Shown here one piece after another: positions 23,655 to 34,739 of a DNA stretch of 64,000 nt; position 1 is the stretch's first letter; each line of letters begins with the position of its first letter. The notes beneath the pieces are model-generated. The model made no database searches. It saw only the letters and a program-made list of their open reading frames with translations, and was not told the DNA's origin. The stretch is taken from assembly GCF_033958435.1 (NCBI RefSeq), contig NC_134167.1, forward strand, positions 7,460,001 through 7,524,000, read 5' to 3'. The position numbers were made by a program, and so were the translations under genes. The DNA is from Carettochelys insculpta. Its lineage: Eukaryota > Chordata > Testudines > Carettochelyidae.

Positions 23655-23851
23655 TAATGTTCCCTCTAATTTTTTCCATACATAGGTGCAATAAATTTTG
23701 CTATGTGTGCCAAGGTATGTGTGGCTGTGCACCACCAATAGAAGCACATGCTGCCAGCAGTGGGTAGCTGGGGGCACTCGGCTAATCAGCTGAGCAGCAT
23801 TTGAATTTCTCCTGGGTTGCCGCCCAAATGCTCAGCTTACAGGGAACACTG
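23655..23851 (+). mobile_element. hAT-like MITE with CAGTGTTCCCT ends, copy 2
   Basis: Left end TAATGTTCCCTCTAATTTTT and right end CTTACAGGGAACACTG. A nearly full copy of the family. Confidence 0.85.
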
Positions 23852-23852
23852 G

Positions 23853-24060
23853 ACCCAGCGGAGATCAGGGCACTCCACAGACACAGAGAGAGACAATCCT
23901 TGCTACAGAGAATGCACAGCCTACATAGACAAGACAGATGAAGGAAGGATTGATACCTCCATTTCACAGAGAAGGAACTGAGGTACAGAGAGCCAAAGAT
24001 GACACACAAAGTCTGGGAACTAAATATTGAAATCCTGAGTTCTAAACCAGCGCTTTAAAC
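23853..24060 (+). mobile_element. Old LINE/SINE-type amniote repeat
   Basis: Reads GAGATCAGGGCACTCCACAG, then CAGAGAGAGACAATCCTTGC, then ACTGAGGTACAGAGAG and a CCTGAGTTC tail. This order matches the old repeat with the consensus of a capacity-type tail (gcactgtacaaacac, accccaaagagct, actgaggcacagagag) common in turtles and crocodilians. Relics near 13500, 31890 and 54760 belong to the same group. Class (L3/CR1-like) is from memory. Confidence 0.6.
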
Positions 24061-24106
24061 TCTCCTCCTTGTCTCCTAAGAGCCATCATAACCGCCTAGA
24101 TAGCTG

Positions 24107-24120
24107 GAGTGATTAATGAC
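24107..24120 (+). other. Isolated GAGTGATTAATGAC core
   Basis: Matches the 14-base centre of the TTAATGA elements exactly. The rest of the element is not recognisable here. Could be a decayed fourth copy or chance. Confidence 0.3.
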
Positions 24121-24234
24121 TGGAATCTCACCAGGCTGCCAGGAGACTTTCTGCCCAGAGGGTCTCCAGATTTTTGGACATTTCCTCCACGCCTGTTTTA
24201 TCTGAACTTCTCTAGCAAGTATTTTTAGCCAGGG

Positions 24235-24265
<31 letters not shown>

Positions 24266-25030
24266 ATTTCTTTGCACAGATGGGTTCTGTTTGCCATTAA
24301 CTTCTCCTCACCCGCCCCCAGGAGCTGATTCGAGCCCTAATTCTCATGCATGTTCTGGGTAAATCTGCTCTCTTCCCCTGGATGAATTGTGGTTTCTAGG
24401 CACCATTAATCATGTTCTCTTAAAACCGGGAGTGGGGGCTGGGAACATTGCTCCTTTCTTTGCTGAGAAGATGACCTGGTATCCTGGCAGCTGGCCTCTG
24501 GGTTGGCGTCTGGAAGATTAAGTGAAGGAAAAGCCTCTGGGCAAGTTCCCCTCAGTGAGCGGAGCACTCTGTGTTTCCTCTCCCTCTCTAACTGCTGGGC
24601 AGAGCCTGTGATTGCTTCCACCAGAGAGGGAGTGCACAGCCAGCTCCAGAAATGTCCCAGAGCTGGGTCAGTTCCATATGCTGTCCAGCGCTTCTCCATG
24701 CATCCCCTGGTGCTCCTCAAACAGGGAGGTGAGGTTAAGCAATAGAGCTCTGGCCCCGCCAAAGGGACCCCGTGATCTCCACACCAGTTGGTCTCTCTAC
24801 ATTGAAGGGGATTTCCATCCTCATCCTGGCAGCTGCATTCCTACCCTTGGCTGCGGCTGGCTGTCAGGGGGGAGGGAAGTGCAAGCAGCGCAAAATGAGA
24901 TCAAGTTGCTGGAGACTGGGGAAACAAATAAGAGGCCTGGGGTGTCTGACAATGAGCAGACATCACTTAATGCAGTACCATGGGTTCATCTGGGATCACA
25001 CACTGCATCCACACTCCCACTCCCAGGGAC
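24121..25030. other. Intergenic, with a (CT)n tract
   Basis: A CT repeat at 24244-24266. Otherwise unique-looking sequence with short open frames only. Confidence 0.5.
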
Positions 25031-25216
25031 CAGTGTTCCCTGTAAGCTGAACACTTGCATGGCCGCCAAGGAGAGATTCCAGTGCCACCCAACTGATTAG
25101 CAGAGTGCCCAGAGCCAGGAGCATGTATTTCTATGGGTGGTGCATGTCCACACATGCCTTGGTGCACATAACAAATTTATTCCACCCATCTAAGGAAAAA
25201 ATGACAGGGAATATTG
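25031..25216 (-). mobile_element. hAT-like MITE with CAGTGTTCCCT ends, copy 3
   Basis: Reverse orientation: CAGTGTTCCCTGTAAGCTGA at the left, ACAGGGAATATTG at the right. The interior has GGTGGTGCATGTCCACACATG. Confidence 0.85.
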
Positions 25217-25764
25217 CTAGAGATGCTGCCCTCTGAGCTTGTTCCCTATTACTGGGCTCTTGCTCTCTGAGAGGTTTGGGCACCTCTCTCTGTGAGGACT
25301 TCCTTCCAATCTGACCAGCCCAAGCTTGGCACTCAGAGGTGGGCTCACTTTACAAGATAATCCATGGCAAGAAGGCTGAGGCCACAAGCCATGCTTGCCA
25401 TTCTGCTGTAGCTGCAAACCCCTCCACGAAGACTGGGTACCAGGAGAAAGCTTTGGTGAAGAAAGCTTTGTTCTTTATAGAAGTGGGAATATTTGATGTG
25501 TACAATCAGGTGACAGATCTCTTTACATCAGGGCAATGAGCAGGGGCTGTTTTCCCTGGTAATTCAGCATTTATTAATGTGCCCTCTCTTCTTCCTGTAG
25601 GCATACGTCTATAGGAGACTATTGTATTACAGGACTCCTTTATTGACACAGGCAACTTGTCTTTGTAGATAGGCCCATGAAAACACTGATGCTGATCCCA
25701 GTGGGGTAAACACAGTCCTTCATACCTCTAGTTGTCTAGCTAGTCAGGTTCTTATATTGGCGCC
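25217..25764. other. Intergenic, nothing clear
   Basis: Short open frames only. No repeat family or gene recognised. Confidence 0.4.
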
Positions 25765-25953
25765 CAGCAATTTTCCCACTACATTTTTATATCCGCATGC
25801 AGAATAAATGTTGTTACATTAATGAGTCATGTGTGGCTGTGCACCAGCAGGAGAGACAGGCTGCTGGCTGTGACCACTCAGCTGATCTCTTGAGCAGCAT
25901 TTGAATCTCTGTTGGGTGGTCACTAAAGTGCTCATCTTACAGGGAACCCCGGT
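25765..25953 (+). mobile_element. hAT-like MITE with CAGTGTTCCCT ends, copy 4
   Basis: Diverged copy: left end CAGCAATTTTCCC, right end CATCTTACAGGGAACCCCGG. The interior keeps GCAGAATAAATGTTGTTAC and TGTGGCTGTGCACCA. Confidence 0.75.
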
Positions 25954-26023
25954 GTCCACCATAATATCTGAATGAGCTCTCGGGTAGATAAACTCCATTT
26001 CGTTGTATTATTACTCAGTGACT

Positions 26024-27709
26024 TGTCTTAATGTAGTAGTAGTAGTAGCATCCTTCAGTCTGTGTAGACTATGGATCGCGCCCTTCGTAGTTCCATTTGG
26101 GATCATCATTTGCAGCGTCGACTGTGACTGTGAAGGCCCACATGAGAGTGACAGTCCTTGCTGCATCTGTTGCATATGTAATGGGTGTCTGTCAGGTCCT
26201 TACTGTGCTTTCTGTGGGCTCACTTCTCCTCTGCTAGCTGTCTGATCCTCATCTCACCCTTCTGAAGGCCCTTGTGTAGTTCCTGCCTCTATCTGCTGCG
26301 ATCATCTGCCAGCTCCTCCCAGCTGTCTGGCTCAATGTCTACCTCCCTGAGGTCCCTCTTGCAAACATCTTTGTAGCGCAACTGCGGGCATCCGGGAGGT
26401 CTTTTGCCAGAGGCTAGCTCGCCATACGGGATGTCTTTTGGGATCCTTCCATCATTCATCCTGTGGACGTGGCCCAGCCAGTGGAGCCGCCGCTGCCTGA
26501 GGAGAGTGTGCATGGTTGGGATTCCAGCTTGCTCAAGGATGGCGGTGTTGGACACTCTGTCCTTCCATGATATTCAGAGGATGCACCTGAGGCAGCGCAA
26601 GTGGAAGACATTTAGCCTCTTTTCCTGGCGGGCGTACAGGATCCAAGACTCGCTGCCGTAAAGGAGGGTGCTGAGGATGCAGGCTCTGTAGACTTGCATT
26701 TTGGTGTGGGTGTACAACTGGATGTTATTCCACACTCTCTCGCTGAGTCTGGACAGAGTTGTGGCTGCTTTTCCGATCCTCCTGTTTAGCTCAGACTCCA
26801 ATGACAGGGTGTTAGTGATGGTGGAACCGAGGTAAACGAACTCGTGGACGACCTCTAATGTATAGTTGTCAGTGCTGATTGATGGAGGTTCAGCAACATC
26901 CTGAGCAAGTACATTTGTCTTCTTTAGGCTGATGGAAAGCCCGAAGTCCTTGCATGCTTTGGAGAACTGATCCAGCAGTTTCTGAAGCTGGTCTTCTGTG
27001 TATGACACTACAAGGCTACGTCTACACATGCCCCAAACTTCAAAATGGCCATGCAAATGGCCATTTTGAAGTTTACTAATGAAGTGCTGAAATGCATATT
27101 CAGCACTTCATTAGCACGCGGGCGGCCGCGGCGCTTCGAAATTGATGTGCCTCGCAGCCGCGCATCTCGTCCCGACGGGGCTCCTTTTTGAAAGGACTCC
27201 GCCTACTTCGAAGTCCCCTTATTCCTATGAGCTCATGGGAATAAGGGGACTTCGAAGTAGGCAGGGTCCTTTCGAAAAGGAGCCCTGTCTGGGCAAGCCG
27301 CGTCAATTTCGAAGCGCTGCGGCCGCCCACGTGCTAATGAAGTGCTGAATATGCATTTCAGCGCTTCATTAGTAAACTTCGAAATGGCCATTTGCGTGGC
27401 CATTTCGAAGTTTGGGGCTCGTGTAGACACGACCCAGCAGCGTCATCTATGAACAGCATATCTCTGATGAGGACTTCCCGCACCTTAGATTTAGCTTTCA
27501 GCCTTGCAAGATTAAACAGTTTCCCATCAGATCTTGTGTCCAAAAAGATGCCCTCTGTTGAAGATCTAAAGGCGTGCTTCAGTAGGAGTGTGAAGAAGAT
27601 CCCGAACAATGTCGGAGCAAGGATGCATCCTTGTTTGATGCCGCTCCTGATGCTGAAAACATCCGATAATGTGCCGTCATATTGGATGGTTCCTCTCCTG
27701 TCTTAATGT
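26024..27709 (-). mobile_element. Non-LTR LINE, 5'-truncated, with target-site duplication
   Basis: Both flanks carry TGTCTTAATGT (26024-26034 and 27699-27709), an 11-bp target duplication. On the - strand the element ends in a (CTA)n tail at 26036-26049. From 5' to 3' it holds reverse transcriptase motifs: GIKQGCILAPTLFG (about 27600-27650), MLFIDDAA (about 27440-27465), then LVVSYTEDQL, FGLSISLKKT, FVYLGSTIT, LLYGSESW and the tail RRLHWLGHVHRMNDGRIPKD (26289-26555). The frame is interrupted by a shift near 26560-26575 and by a 422-bp MITE. The tail with HWLGHVHRM is common in RTE/L1-like LINE proteins; I do not assign a clade. Non-functional. Confidence 0.92.
27014..27435. mobile_element. 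Harbinger-like palindromic MITE inside the LINE
   Basis: The left end GGCTACGTCTACACATGCCCC pairs with a right end of GGGGCTCGTGTAGACACG. Nearly the whole length is inverted-repeat: AATGGCCATTT, TAATGAAGTGCTGAA, GCGGCCGC and CTTCGAAGTAGGC occur on both arms. It splits the LINE reverse transcriptase between MLFIDDAA and LVVSYTEDQ. So it is younger than the LINE. Relatives lie at 41739 and, more distantly, 47618. Confidence 0.9.
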
Positions 27710-27798
27710 GCCAGCCAAACTATTCTGTGCCCATCTTTGGATTATCTTTGGCAGCACCTTCCCATTTCATGGCTGCATTTCAACAGTACTGGATGTGC

Positions 27799-28085
27799 CG
27801 TCATAGAATCATAGGACTGGAAGGTCCCTAAAGAGGCCCTGAAGGTAGGTCTAAATATTCTAAACCATTTCTGGCAGGTGTTTGTCAAATCTGCTCTTAA
27901 AAAGCTCCAATGATGGACATTCTACAACCTCTCTGAGAATTTTATTGCAGTGCTTAACCATCCTGAGAGTTAGGACAAGACGCAATGGACTTAAACTGTA
28001 CCAAGGGAGGTTTAGGTTGGACATTAGGAAAATCTTCCTATCTTCAGAGGCTAAAGAGAACAATTTTTCTTCCTCCTCCTTCTAA
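27799..28085. mobile_element. CR1 fragments in head-to-head inversion
   Basis: 27799-27970 is CR1 3' end in - orientation (AGAATCATAGGACTGGAAGG ... GTGCTTAACCATCCTGAGAG). At about 27972 it turns directly into + orientation CR1 (GACAAGACGCAATGGACTTA ... TTGGACATTAGGAAAATCTT) to about 28050. The two parts are inverted partners of adjoining CR1 sequence. Confidence 0.85.
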
Positions 28086-28193
28086 CCACCTCTTACGTAC
28101 TTAGAAGGATTTGTTTAGTCTGGAAAAGGAAAGACTGAAAGGGAGCATGGTAACAATGTTTTTTTTCCCAACCTTCTTTCAGTATTTCCCTAG

Positions 28194-28522
28194 TACAAGT
28201 TGAACATCTCTAGTCCAGCACTCTCTCAACCAGCAACATGCGTAATCCAGCATGATTTTAGTTAGCCAGACAGCCATTTGTCGTGGGTGTGGCCAAGTTT
28301 CTCAGGGTCCCATGAAGTCTGTTTACAACCAAGGTCCTGGCTGTCAGTGTTCTGTGCTGTTATTTACCTGTAACTTAGGCCTAATTGTGTTCTAAGAGCC
28401 CAGTAAGCAACGGAAGTGTTATTAATGTGCTAGACAACATGGACCTCCCATGGTCTGGCAAATTCTCTCCTTCAGCCCTGGTCAAGTCCTGAGGGTGCCG
28501 AACAAGAGAGGTTCAACCTGTA
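28194..28522. mobile_element. Tigger-like (Tc1/mariner) MITE
   Basis: The left end TACAAGTTGAACATCTCTAG pairs with the right end (reverse complement TACAGGTTGAACCTCTCTTG). Ends on TA as expected for the Tc1/mariner superfamily. No transposase frame. Confidence 0.85.
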
Positions 28523-28530
28523 ATAGGAGA

Positions 28531-28700
28531 GCTGGCCTTGTGGTTTGGGTGCTAACTTAGTGCATCTGACTGCTTTTCTACCGATTTTCTATATGACCCT
28601 GTGTCTCAGTTTCTCCTATGTAAAATGGACATAATCCCACTGCCCTGTCTTGGACAAGTCTCTAAGAATAAATCCACTTTAAAACTAAAGCTTATGAGGG
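28531..28700 (+). mobile_element. tRNA-derived SINE, turtle Cry type, decayed
   Basis: GGCCTTGTGGTTTGGGTGC resembles a tRNA-derived head with A-box. CTCAGTTTCTCCTATGTAAA followed by ATGGACATAAT matches the tail of turtle tRNA-Lys SINEs. It lies right after the Tigger-like element. Confidence 0.6.
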
Positions 28701-29099
28701 CTCAGATGCCATGTAGAGAGGCCAGGTAGGGAGATATGAAAAGTGCTCTTGCCATGTAAAATTATGTTTATTATATTTACAAATCCTTTTGTGCTGAAAG
28801 CATCTATCCCGCAATGACACACCCCCACTGCCTTGAAAGTTTTATTGGATTTGTAAAATTTGTTTGTGTTGTAAAATATTTTATAATGATGGCTAGAAAA
28901 GCTTAAATATAAACTCTGTTCTTTATATGCCCTAAACTCCCAATAAATACCTATTAAATGAAATAAGAACTCTTTCTCCTTATCGTCATTACTGAGCCTC
29001 TGGTAGGCAGAAAGTCAAAGAAAACTTTTCATGCCGTGATGGCCAGGAAGGAAAATAGGTACGTCTAGCACAGCAGAACAGCTTCCTAGTTTCCAATTC

Positions 29100-29235
29100 A
29101 GGAGTGTCAGAGAGTGATTAATGACTAACAGCCAGAGAACTGCCTTGATTGCCAAGTGCTGTATTGTTAATGCTGACATTTAATGAGCTCAGACAAACTT
29201 TAACACAATTCTGCACCATAATCTGCAAATAATGT
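29100..29235 (+). promoter_or_regulatory. TTAATGA element, copy B
   Basis: GTCAGAGAGTGATTAATGAC, then CCTTGATTGCC, GTATTGTTAA, ATTTAATGAGCTCAGACAAA. The order and spacing match copies A and C, apart from about one base of gap. The downstream third is diverged. Confidence 0.7.
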
Positions 29236-29520
29236 TCAATAGACTCAATTTGTTATGTATTTTTTCCCCTCCCTCCCACCCTGTGTTTCAAAATTTTGTC
29301 ACAAAATAGCCATTGACAGTGCTAAGAGGCGCTGTATTGCGAAGAGAGTAATGATTCCTCACTGGCCCTTTAACAGTCAATTGGAGAGGACAGGAGAAGA
29401 GAGCTTGGTTCCTCCAGAGGCCAGTCCACACAATAGCCTATCCAGCTTTGGCCAAGATGATTGTCTACAGGTAAAGTCACTGGCCCACAACGCACAAAAT
29501 CAGATATCAGTTACTTCCTC

Positions 29521-29675
29521 TGCTACAGATTCCCTGTGTGATCCTGGCCATGTTACTTAGTCTCTCTGTACCTTAGCTACCACTTTCTATTGAGATAATA
29601 GCATTGTCTCATAGGACCATTGCAAAGATGGATAATGATAGCAAGGCACTCAAATACCATGGGAATGAGGAACAT
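29521..29675 (+). mobile_element. tRNA-derived SINE tail, decayed
   Basis: CTGTGTGATCCTGGCCATGT, then CTCTGTACCTTAGCT and GATAATAGCATTGTC follow the order of the turtle tRNA-Lys SINE body. The tRNA head is not clear. Confidence 0.55.
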
Positions 29676-32600
29676 GTTGGTACTCAAGTAGCAAACCACT
29701 TCACGCTGTTGTACAGAACTGATTTCAAATGGTTTGAAGCAAGGCCCTTTGCCTGCTGTATTCACGTCTGTCCTTTTGTGTGCCATATTCTGCTGACCCA
29801 ATGATCCCAGATGCCTATAAACTTGAGCTTTGTGTTGCAAACCACATGGCTTCTGCCTTCTTGGCTTCTGCTGAGGAAGCAGGTTGGTGCACAACACTGC
29901 AGCCATAGCCTGCTACCACGCATGTAGCAAAAGCCTGTGTGTATACTGTTCCCATTGGCTTCAGTGGGCTTTTGGCTGTGCTGGGAATGCAAGGTCAAGG
30001 CTCAGAAGCTATCATATAATCTTGTACGTGAAAGTAGTTTACCTACTCCACAACTTATTTTGAACATAGCTGTTTGCAAGTCCCACTCATATGCAATTCT
30101 TTGTTACAAAACTTTGCTTTTTAAACCAGGTGGGTTTTTTGCTTTCATTTTTGTTTTTTAAATCTGTACTGGCTCTGAAAGCTACAAGCAGGCTGCAAAA
30201 TCAGGCAAGCCTCCTGCACCACATTTATGAAACAATACCTTCAGTGAGGGGGGAAGGTGGGGTAGGATTTTGTTGTTGTGGTTACTTGCTTTAAAATAGG
30301 AGCAGAAGGATATATACATATACCTTAAGAATGATGAGATGGCCACATAATCTTAGGACATCTGGGGAGACCTGCCATGCCAAATTAACATCTACAGAAA
30401 TGCAATCCATGAGTGTTGGTGTAAATTTATGGTCAGAGTTAAGGGTGAATGTGATTCCAGGAGACTTAGATCCCAGCAATGAGAAGGAACAGTTCAAACT
30501 GCTCATTCCAGCGTGAATTACCTTGTTCTTGTCAACTCTGAATTTTGTCTGCCATCACCCTTGCCCATTTACCCGGCTGACCTTTCTTAGGGCTCTCTGG
30601 AGTTGGTCAGTCTTAGCCAATCTTAACTCACCTCAGTGATTTTTGTGACATCTGGAAATGTTTCCAATTCATTTCACTGCTTCCCAAAACCATTAAGAGG
30701 CTTAGGACGGTGGCAGAATAGTTATACATGCATGCATATGAACTACATGTGGCAGAAACCACATACACACGTGAAAACAGTGGAAATAACATGTCAGAGG
30801 GCCATGTGTGCATTCATCTGACTGGACCCAAACAATGGGAAAGTCTTTCTTTGTTTCCAAGGGCAGGCCTGCTCCCGAGGCCATGTCTCTGGGGTTGTAA
30901 CACGTATCAGAGTTGTTTAGTAATGATCTCCAAGCCCCGGAATACCAGGCTGTCCTATTTACCAAGTTTAGCCTTTTGCAGCTGTGGGGGTGACACTCTG
31001 GGAAGGGCTAATGAAGAGGTATGTTTCCTCTTTGCATTTCTGGACATGGGCTATTTCTGGAGTGCTTGGTGTTCTCACAGCCCTTGCAGAAAACCCCTTT
31101 TTCTTCCACTAATGGTGGTGAGAGCCAGTGAATCCAACTGTAAACTCTGCATAGGATGGAACTCGCTTCAAGCCAGAGGGGGCTGCCACATTCCCAGAAC
31201 CCCTGGATCCAGCACCCCTGCCTTGTTGCCATCAGGCCTACTTATGAGATGTGGAGCAACAAGGTCAAGCTGCCATAGGGCCTGGCATTTCAAGTAGCAG
31301 CCAAGCAGCTGCTGGAGCTCTGTGCCCCTTTGAAGTGCAGGGGCAGCACTATTCCGCCACCCGTGTGGCTCTAAGAGGGGACAGTGCCTTGGTCCAGGCA
31401 ATGCTAAGGGCTGATTGCTCTGAGCTCCTCCCCTTCTGCCTTTGGCTCTACCCCATCTGCCCTTGGCCCCAACCCTTCCAGGGGTATGGGGCCGAGCCCT
31501 CCTCCCACCTTGCCCCGGGCCTGCAATGGCTGATGGCCTGGCTACCTGACTTTGTTTCTGTTGGCCTGGTATCACAGGAACAGCCTCCTGAATAGAAGGG
31601 ACTCCTTTCTCTAGTGTCATTGTATAATGACCCCTTTATCTTTGCTCACGAATCCTCTCCCCTTAGAAGAATGGGGGTACTCTACTGGCTGCATGAAGCA
31701 CCTTTTCAAAGTGCTAACTTGCCTCTTCTTGCATTTGTGGCCCTGCAAGATAATTATTGGATTTAGCCTTTGTGTATAATGCCATACAGTGCTCAGTGCT
31801 GAAATTCACCAATGTATCCTTAAACCATAGGACTTTGCTGGCGTGTAGTCCTGTGCTAGCATATATGTGAATTTCACCCCAAATGAATACAGACATGGTC
31901 TTTGCCCCAAGGAGCTTGCAATCCGGTGCTCTGGTCCTGCATCCCTCGTGCATGAAAAGCAAGTTGTTCCATTGCAAGACTGCTCCTATGTTGCAGGGTT
32001 ATGCCCTAGGGAAGACATGACAATAATCATAACTATTATTACAGTGAAAGATGTTCAGATCTAAGCAAATGACTTATGTGAAAAGAGCCACCCTTCAACT
32101 CCAGTTGATCACGTCTCCAGGGTAAAAGTACCAGTGGAGCCGTCTGTAAATAATAATAGTGCTTACACAGTGCTTTTAATCTTCAAGGCACTTTACAAAC
32201 AACTTATTAAATAAGTATTAGGCATCATTATTAGAGAAACGCCTCATTTCTTTTCCCCAGCAATTTTGCCCAAACAAGTTGGAACTGACTTGCTGCCTGG
32301 CAGCAAAGCAGGGGCTGTAGCTGTCATTGTTAGGGCTGTTAATATCCAGCTATGTTGGCAGAAGGGCCAAGCAATGGCTGGGTCAGGGAGACTGAATGCC
32401 CTCCTCACACTTGCAGCATGGTTCACACTGACCCATGCTGTGGTAGGTGGAGATGTGGGGGAAAGAGGCAGTAACTTGCACTGCTCTTGCCTTTGCTGTA
32501 CTTGCTCTATGCATGGACGGCATCACATCTTTGACAACGTTACTGTTCCCCAGAATTAAGCAATGTACTTTCCTTGGAGAGTGGCTGTGTTCTGGCCAGA

Positions 32601-32952
32601 ACAGTGGAGAAGTGGGTACTTCAAGGTCACACCTCCAACTCCCAGTTCAGTTTTAATCCAGGACCTAACCTGTGTGTTGCCATGGGAGCTGGGGCCACCA
32701 ACCCAGTACCACCCCGACAACAACCAGTGTCATTTGTAGGCAATTTGGCAATTAGTTCAATGGTTTTGGCAAAACTTCCCATAGGACATGGGTAAATTTC
32801 CTGCTGGCAGGGGTGGCTGCAGTGGGCAGTGCACGGTCATGGAGAAGCAGAGGGATGTCGAATTGAAGGAGACAGAACTTATGTGGCATTTGGACAGGAC
32901 ATCAGAGTTAACACTTAGAGGGCTATTGAGGGCTCTTGATAATGGTGTACAT
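29676..32952. other. Intergenic, with scattered repeat pieces
   Basis: No gene supported. A piece at about 31880-31925 (TGGTCTTTGCCCCAAGGAGC) belongs to the old amniote repeat. About 32150-32235 (CTTCAAGGCACTTTACAAAC then ATTATTAGAG) resembles a MIR/L2-type tail. The open frame at 31168-31620 on - has biased composition only. Confidence 0.45.
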
Positions 32953-33148
32953 CAGTGTTCCCTCTAATTTTTTCCATCCATGGGCCGAATAAATGTTGTT
33001 ATGTGCACTAAGGCATGTGCAGTTATGCACCACCAATAGAAACACATGCTTCTAGCTGTGGGCCCCTTTGGGTGCACTGTTACTCAGCTAGGCAACACCT
33101 GAATATCTCCTGGACAGCTGCCAAAGTGCTCAGCTTACAGGAACACTG
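32953..33148 (+). mobile_element. hAT-like MITE with CAGTGTTCCCT ends, copy 5
   Basis: The best preserved copy: CAGTGTTCCCTCTAATTTTT at the left and CAGCTTACAGGAACACTG at the right. Flanks begin GTGTA on both sides, a partly decayed target duplication. Confidence 0.9.
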
Positions 33149-34500
33149 GTGTATGGTGATTAGTACATTTCAGGTGCTGCCACAGTACAAATAATAAATA
33201 ATAATAACATTGCCAGGGGATAATTAAATATCATGAACAATTAAGGCCTGAATCTTAAGGCTTGTCTTAAGGATGGTTTCTCCATCAGTACATATCCCCT
33301 TCACATCATGGTAAGATATGGGTTAAGTCCAGATCAGGAGAGACCACCATCTACCCAGACATCAAGAGCCCTTTCTGAAGCTTCTCTGAGGTCTCTCATG
33401 AAAATCCTGACCAGGGTCAGTCCTATTTCAGTTGATGAGGAGATCACAGTCAGAGGGGCAGGACTGTAAACAAGCGTTGGGACTTACCTAAGGAGACCTC
33501 GGGCACTGCAGCAAGCAGTGATATGGTAAGTGATGGAATCATCATTATTGTGGAGACAGTTGAGTCAAGGATGAAGACATGAGGCTAGACAGTTATGTAT
33601 CAGCCAGGTCTTGCTCTGTGCAGCCAAGAACACAGCAATGGTTATGTGTAATGGCACCAGGAGCTTCTGGAGTCTGACATCTCCTCTGCACAAGAGAGGT
33701 ACAATGTTAGCTTCCCTCAGGCTCCCTTGCCAGTTTATTGCAGACCATCTGGAGAAGCGAGAAGTCTTCATGCTGCCTGCAATCCTGACCCTCTCTCCTG
33801 AGACCATCAGCAAGGAAGTCACTACCAGCTGAGGAGGTGTTCTCCTCTTTGTTTTTTAATGTGGATCCTTCTTCTCTGGAAACTGAGCGGAGACCTCTCA
33901 CTCACAGTCACAGAAAAGCGGGGAGTGGACCAAAGACGACTTTATGAGTACTTTTTAGTTGGACGTAAAAAAGTGAGCTAGAGCTAAAGCCTTCCCCCTC
34001 CCACTCACAAGTTCCTGACATCATGCAGGCCCCGGACGATGTCCCTCCTTTGGCCCTAGCCAGCCAGTCCCAGTTCCCTTCATGAAGCAACCGAAAAATC
34101 TCTCACCAATCGTATAGCAGCGGTAGTTGTGCAACTGACTTCTGAACCCCTAAAAAGGATCCTCCAGCTCCCCTTTTTACCTGGCTTGCTGTGTTCCCTG
34201 GAACCACCATAGGCTGTAGCCCTTCCTTTCTAAGGCAGAGTGTTTTCTGCAGGATGGCCTGCTGTGATATCTGGCACCATGTCAGTCATCTCAGCCTATG
34301 TCCTTGCAGCATAAATGTGCCAACTGAGTGGTAACATAAAAGCTTCGTTATGGGCCCGCTTGGTAGGGCGAGATTCCTGCCCCATGACTCTGTTGTTATT
34401 AGTAACCCAAAGCCCCATATCTCCCAGCAACCTGGTGCACAGTGAGGTAACCTTAAACTCCAGAGCAGGAGCTGCAGGGACATAGTTTTTCCACCTCCAT
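33149..34500. other. Intergenic, nothing clear
   Basis: Unique-looking sequence with short frames only (up to 85 codons). No gene or repeat family recognised. Confidence 0.4.
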
Positions 34501-34650
34501 TCACAACTGTCAAGCAGTGATTAATGACCAACAAGCCTGAAATTGCCTTTATTGCCAGCTCAGTATTGTTACTTGTGACAGTTAATGAGGTTAGACAGAC
34601 TTTTACACAGCACTTTATGGGGGCCACAGATTTGTCTCCTGCAGAGCTTA
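34501..34650 (+). promoter_or_regulatory. TTAATGA element, copy C
   Basis: GTCAAGCAGTGATTAATGAC, AATTGCCTTTATTGCCAG, AGTATTGTTAC, AGTTAATGAGGTTAGACAG, ACACAGCACTTTA and, further on, TTTGTCTCCTG. It is the longest match to copy A. Confidence 0.7.
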
Positions 34651-34739
34651 ACAACACCACCAGCTTTTGTATACAAAGAGCAAAGAACGTTTGGTTTCCT
34701 CTAAGACAATAGACAAAGAGCCAGCTCATTTTTAATGTG

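Noticed and set aside
26024..27709. LINE reverse transcriptase as a functional host gene
   Set aside because: It has a target duplication, a 5' truncation, a frameshift and an inserted MITE.
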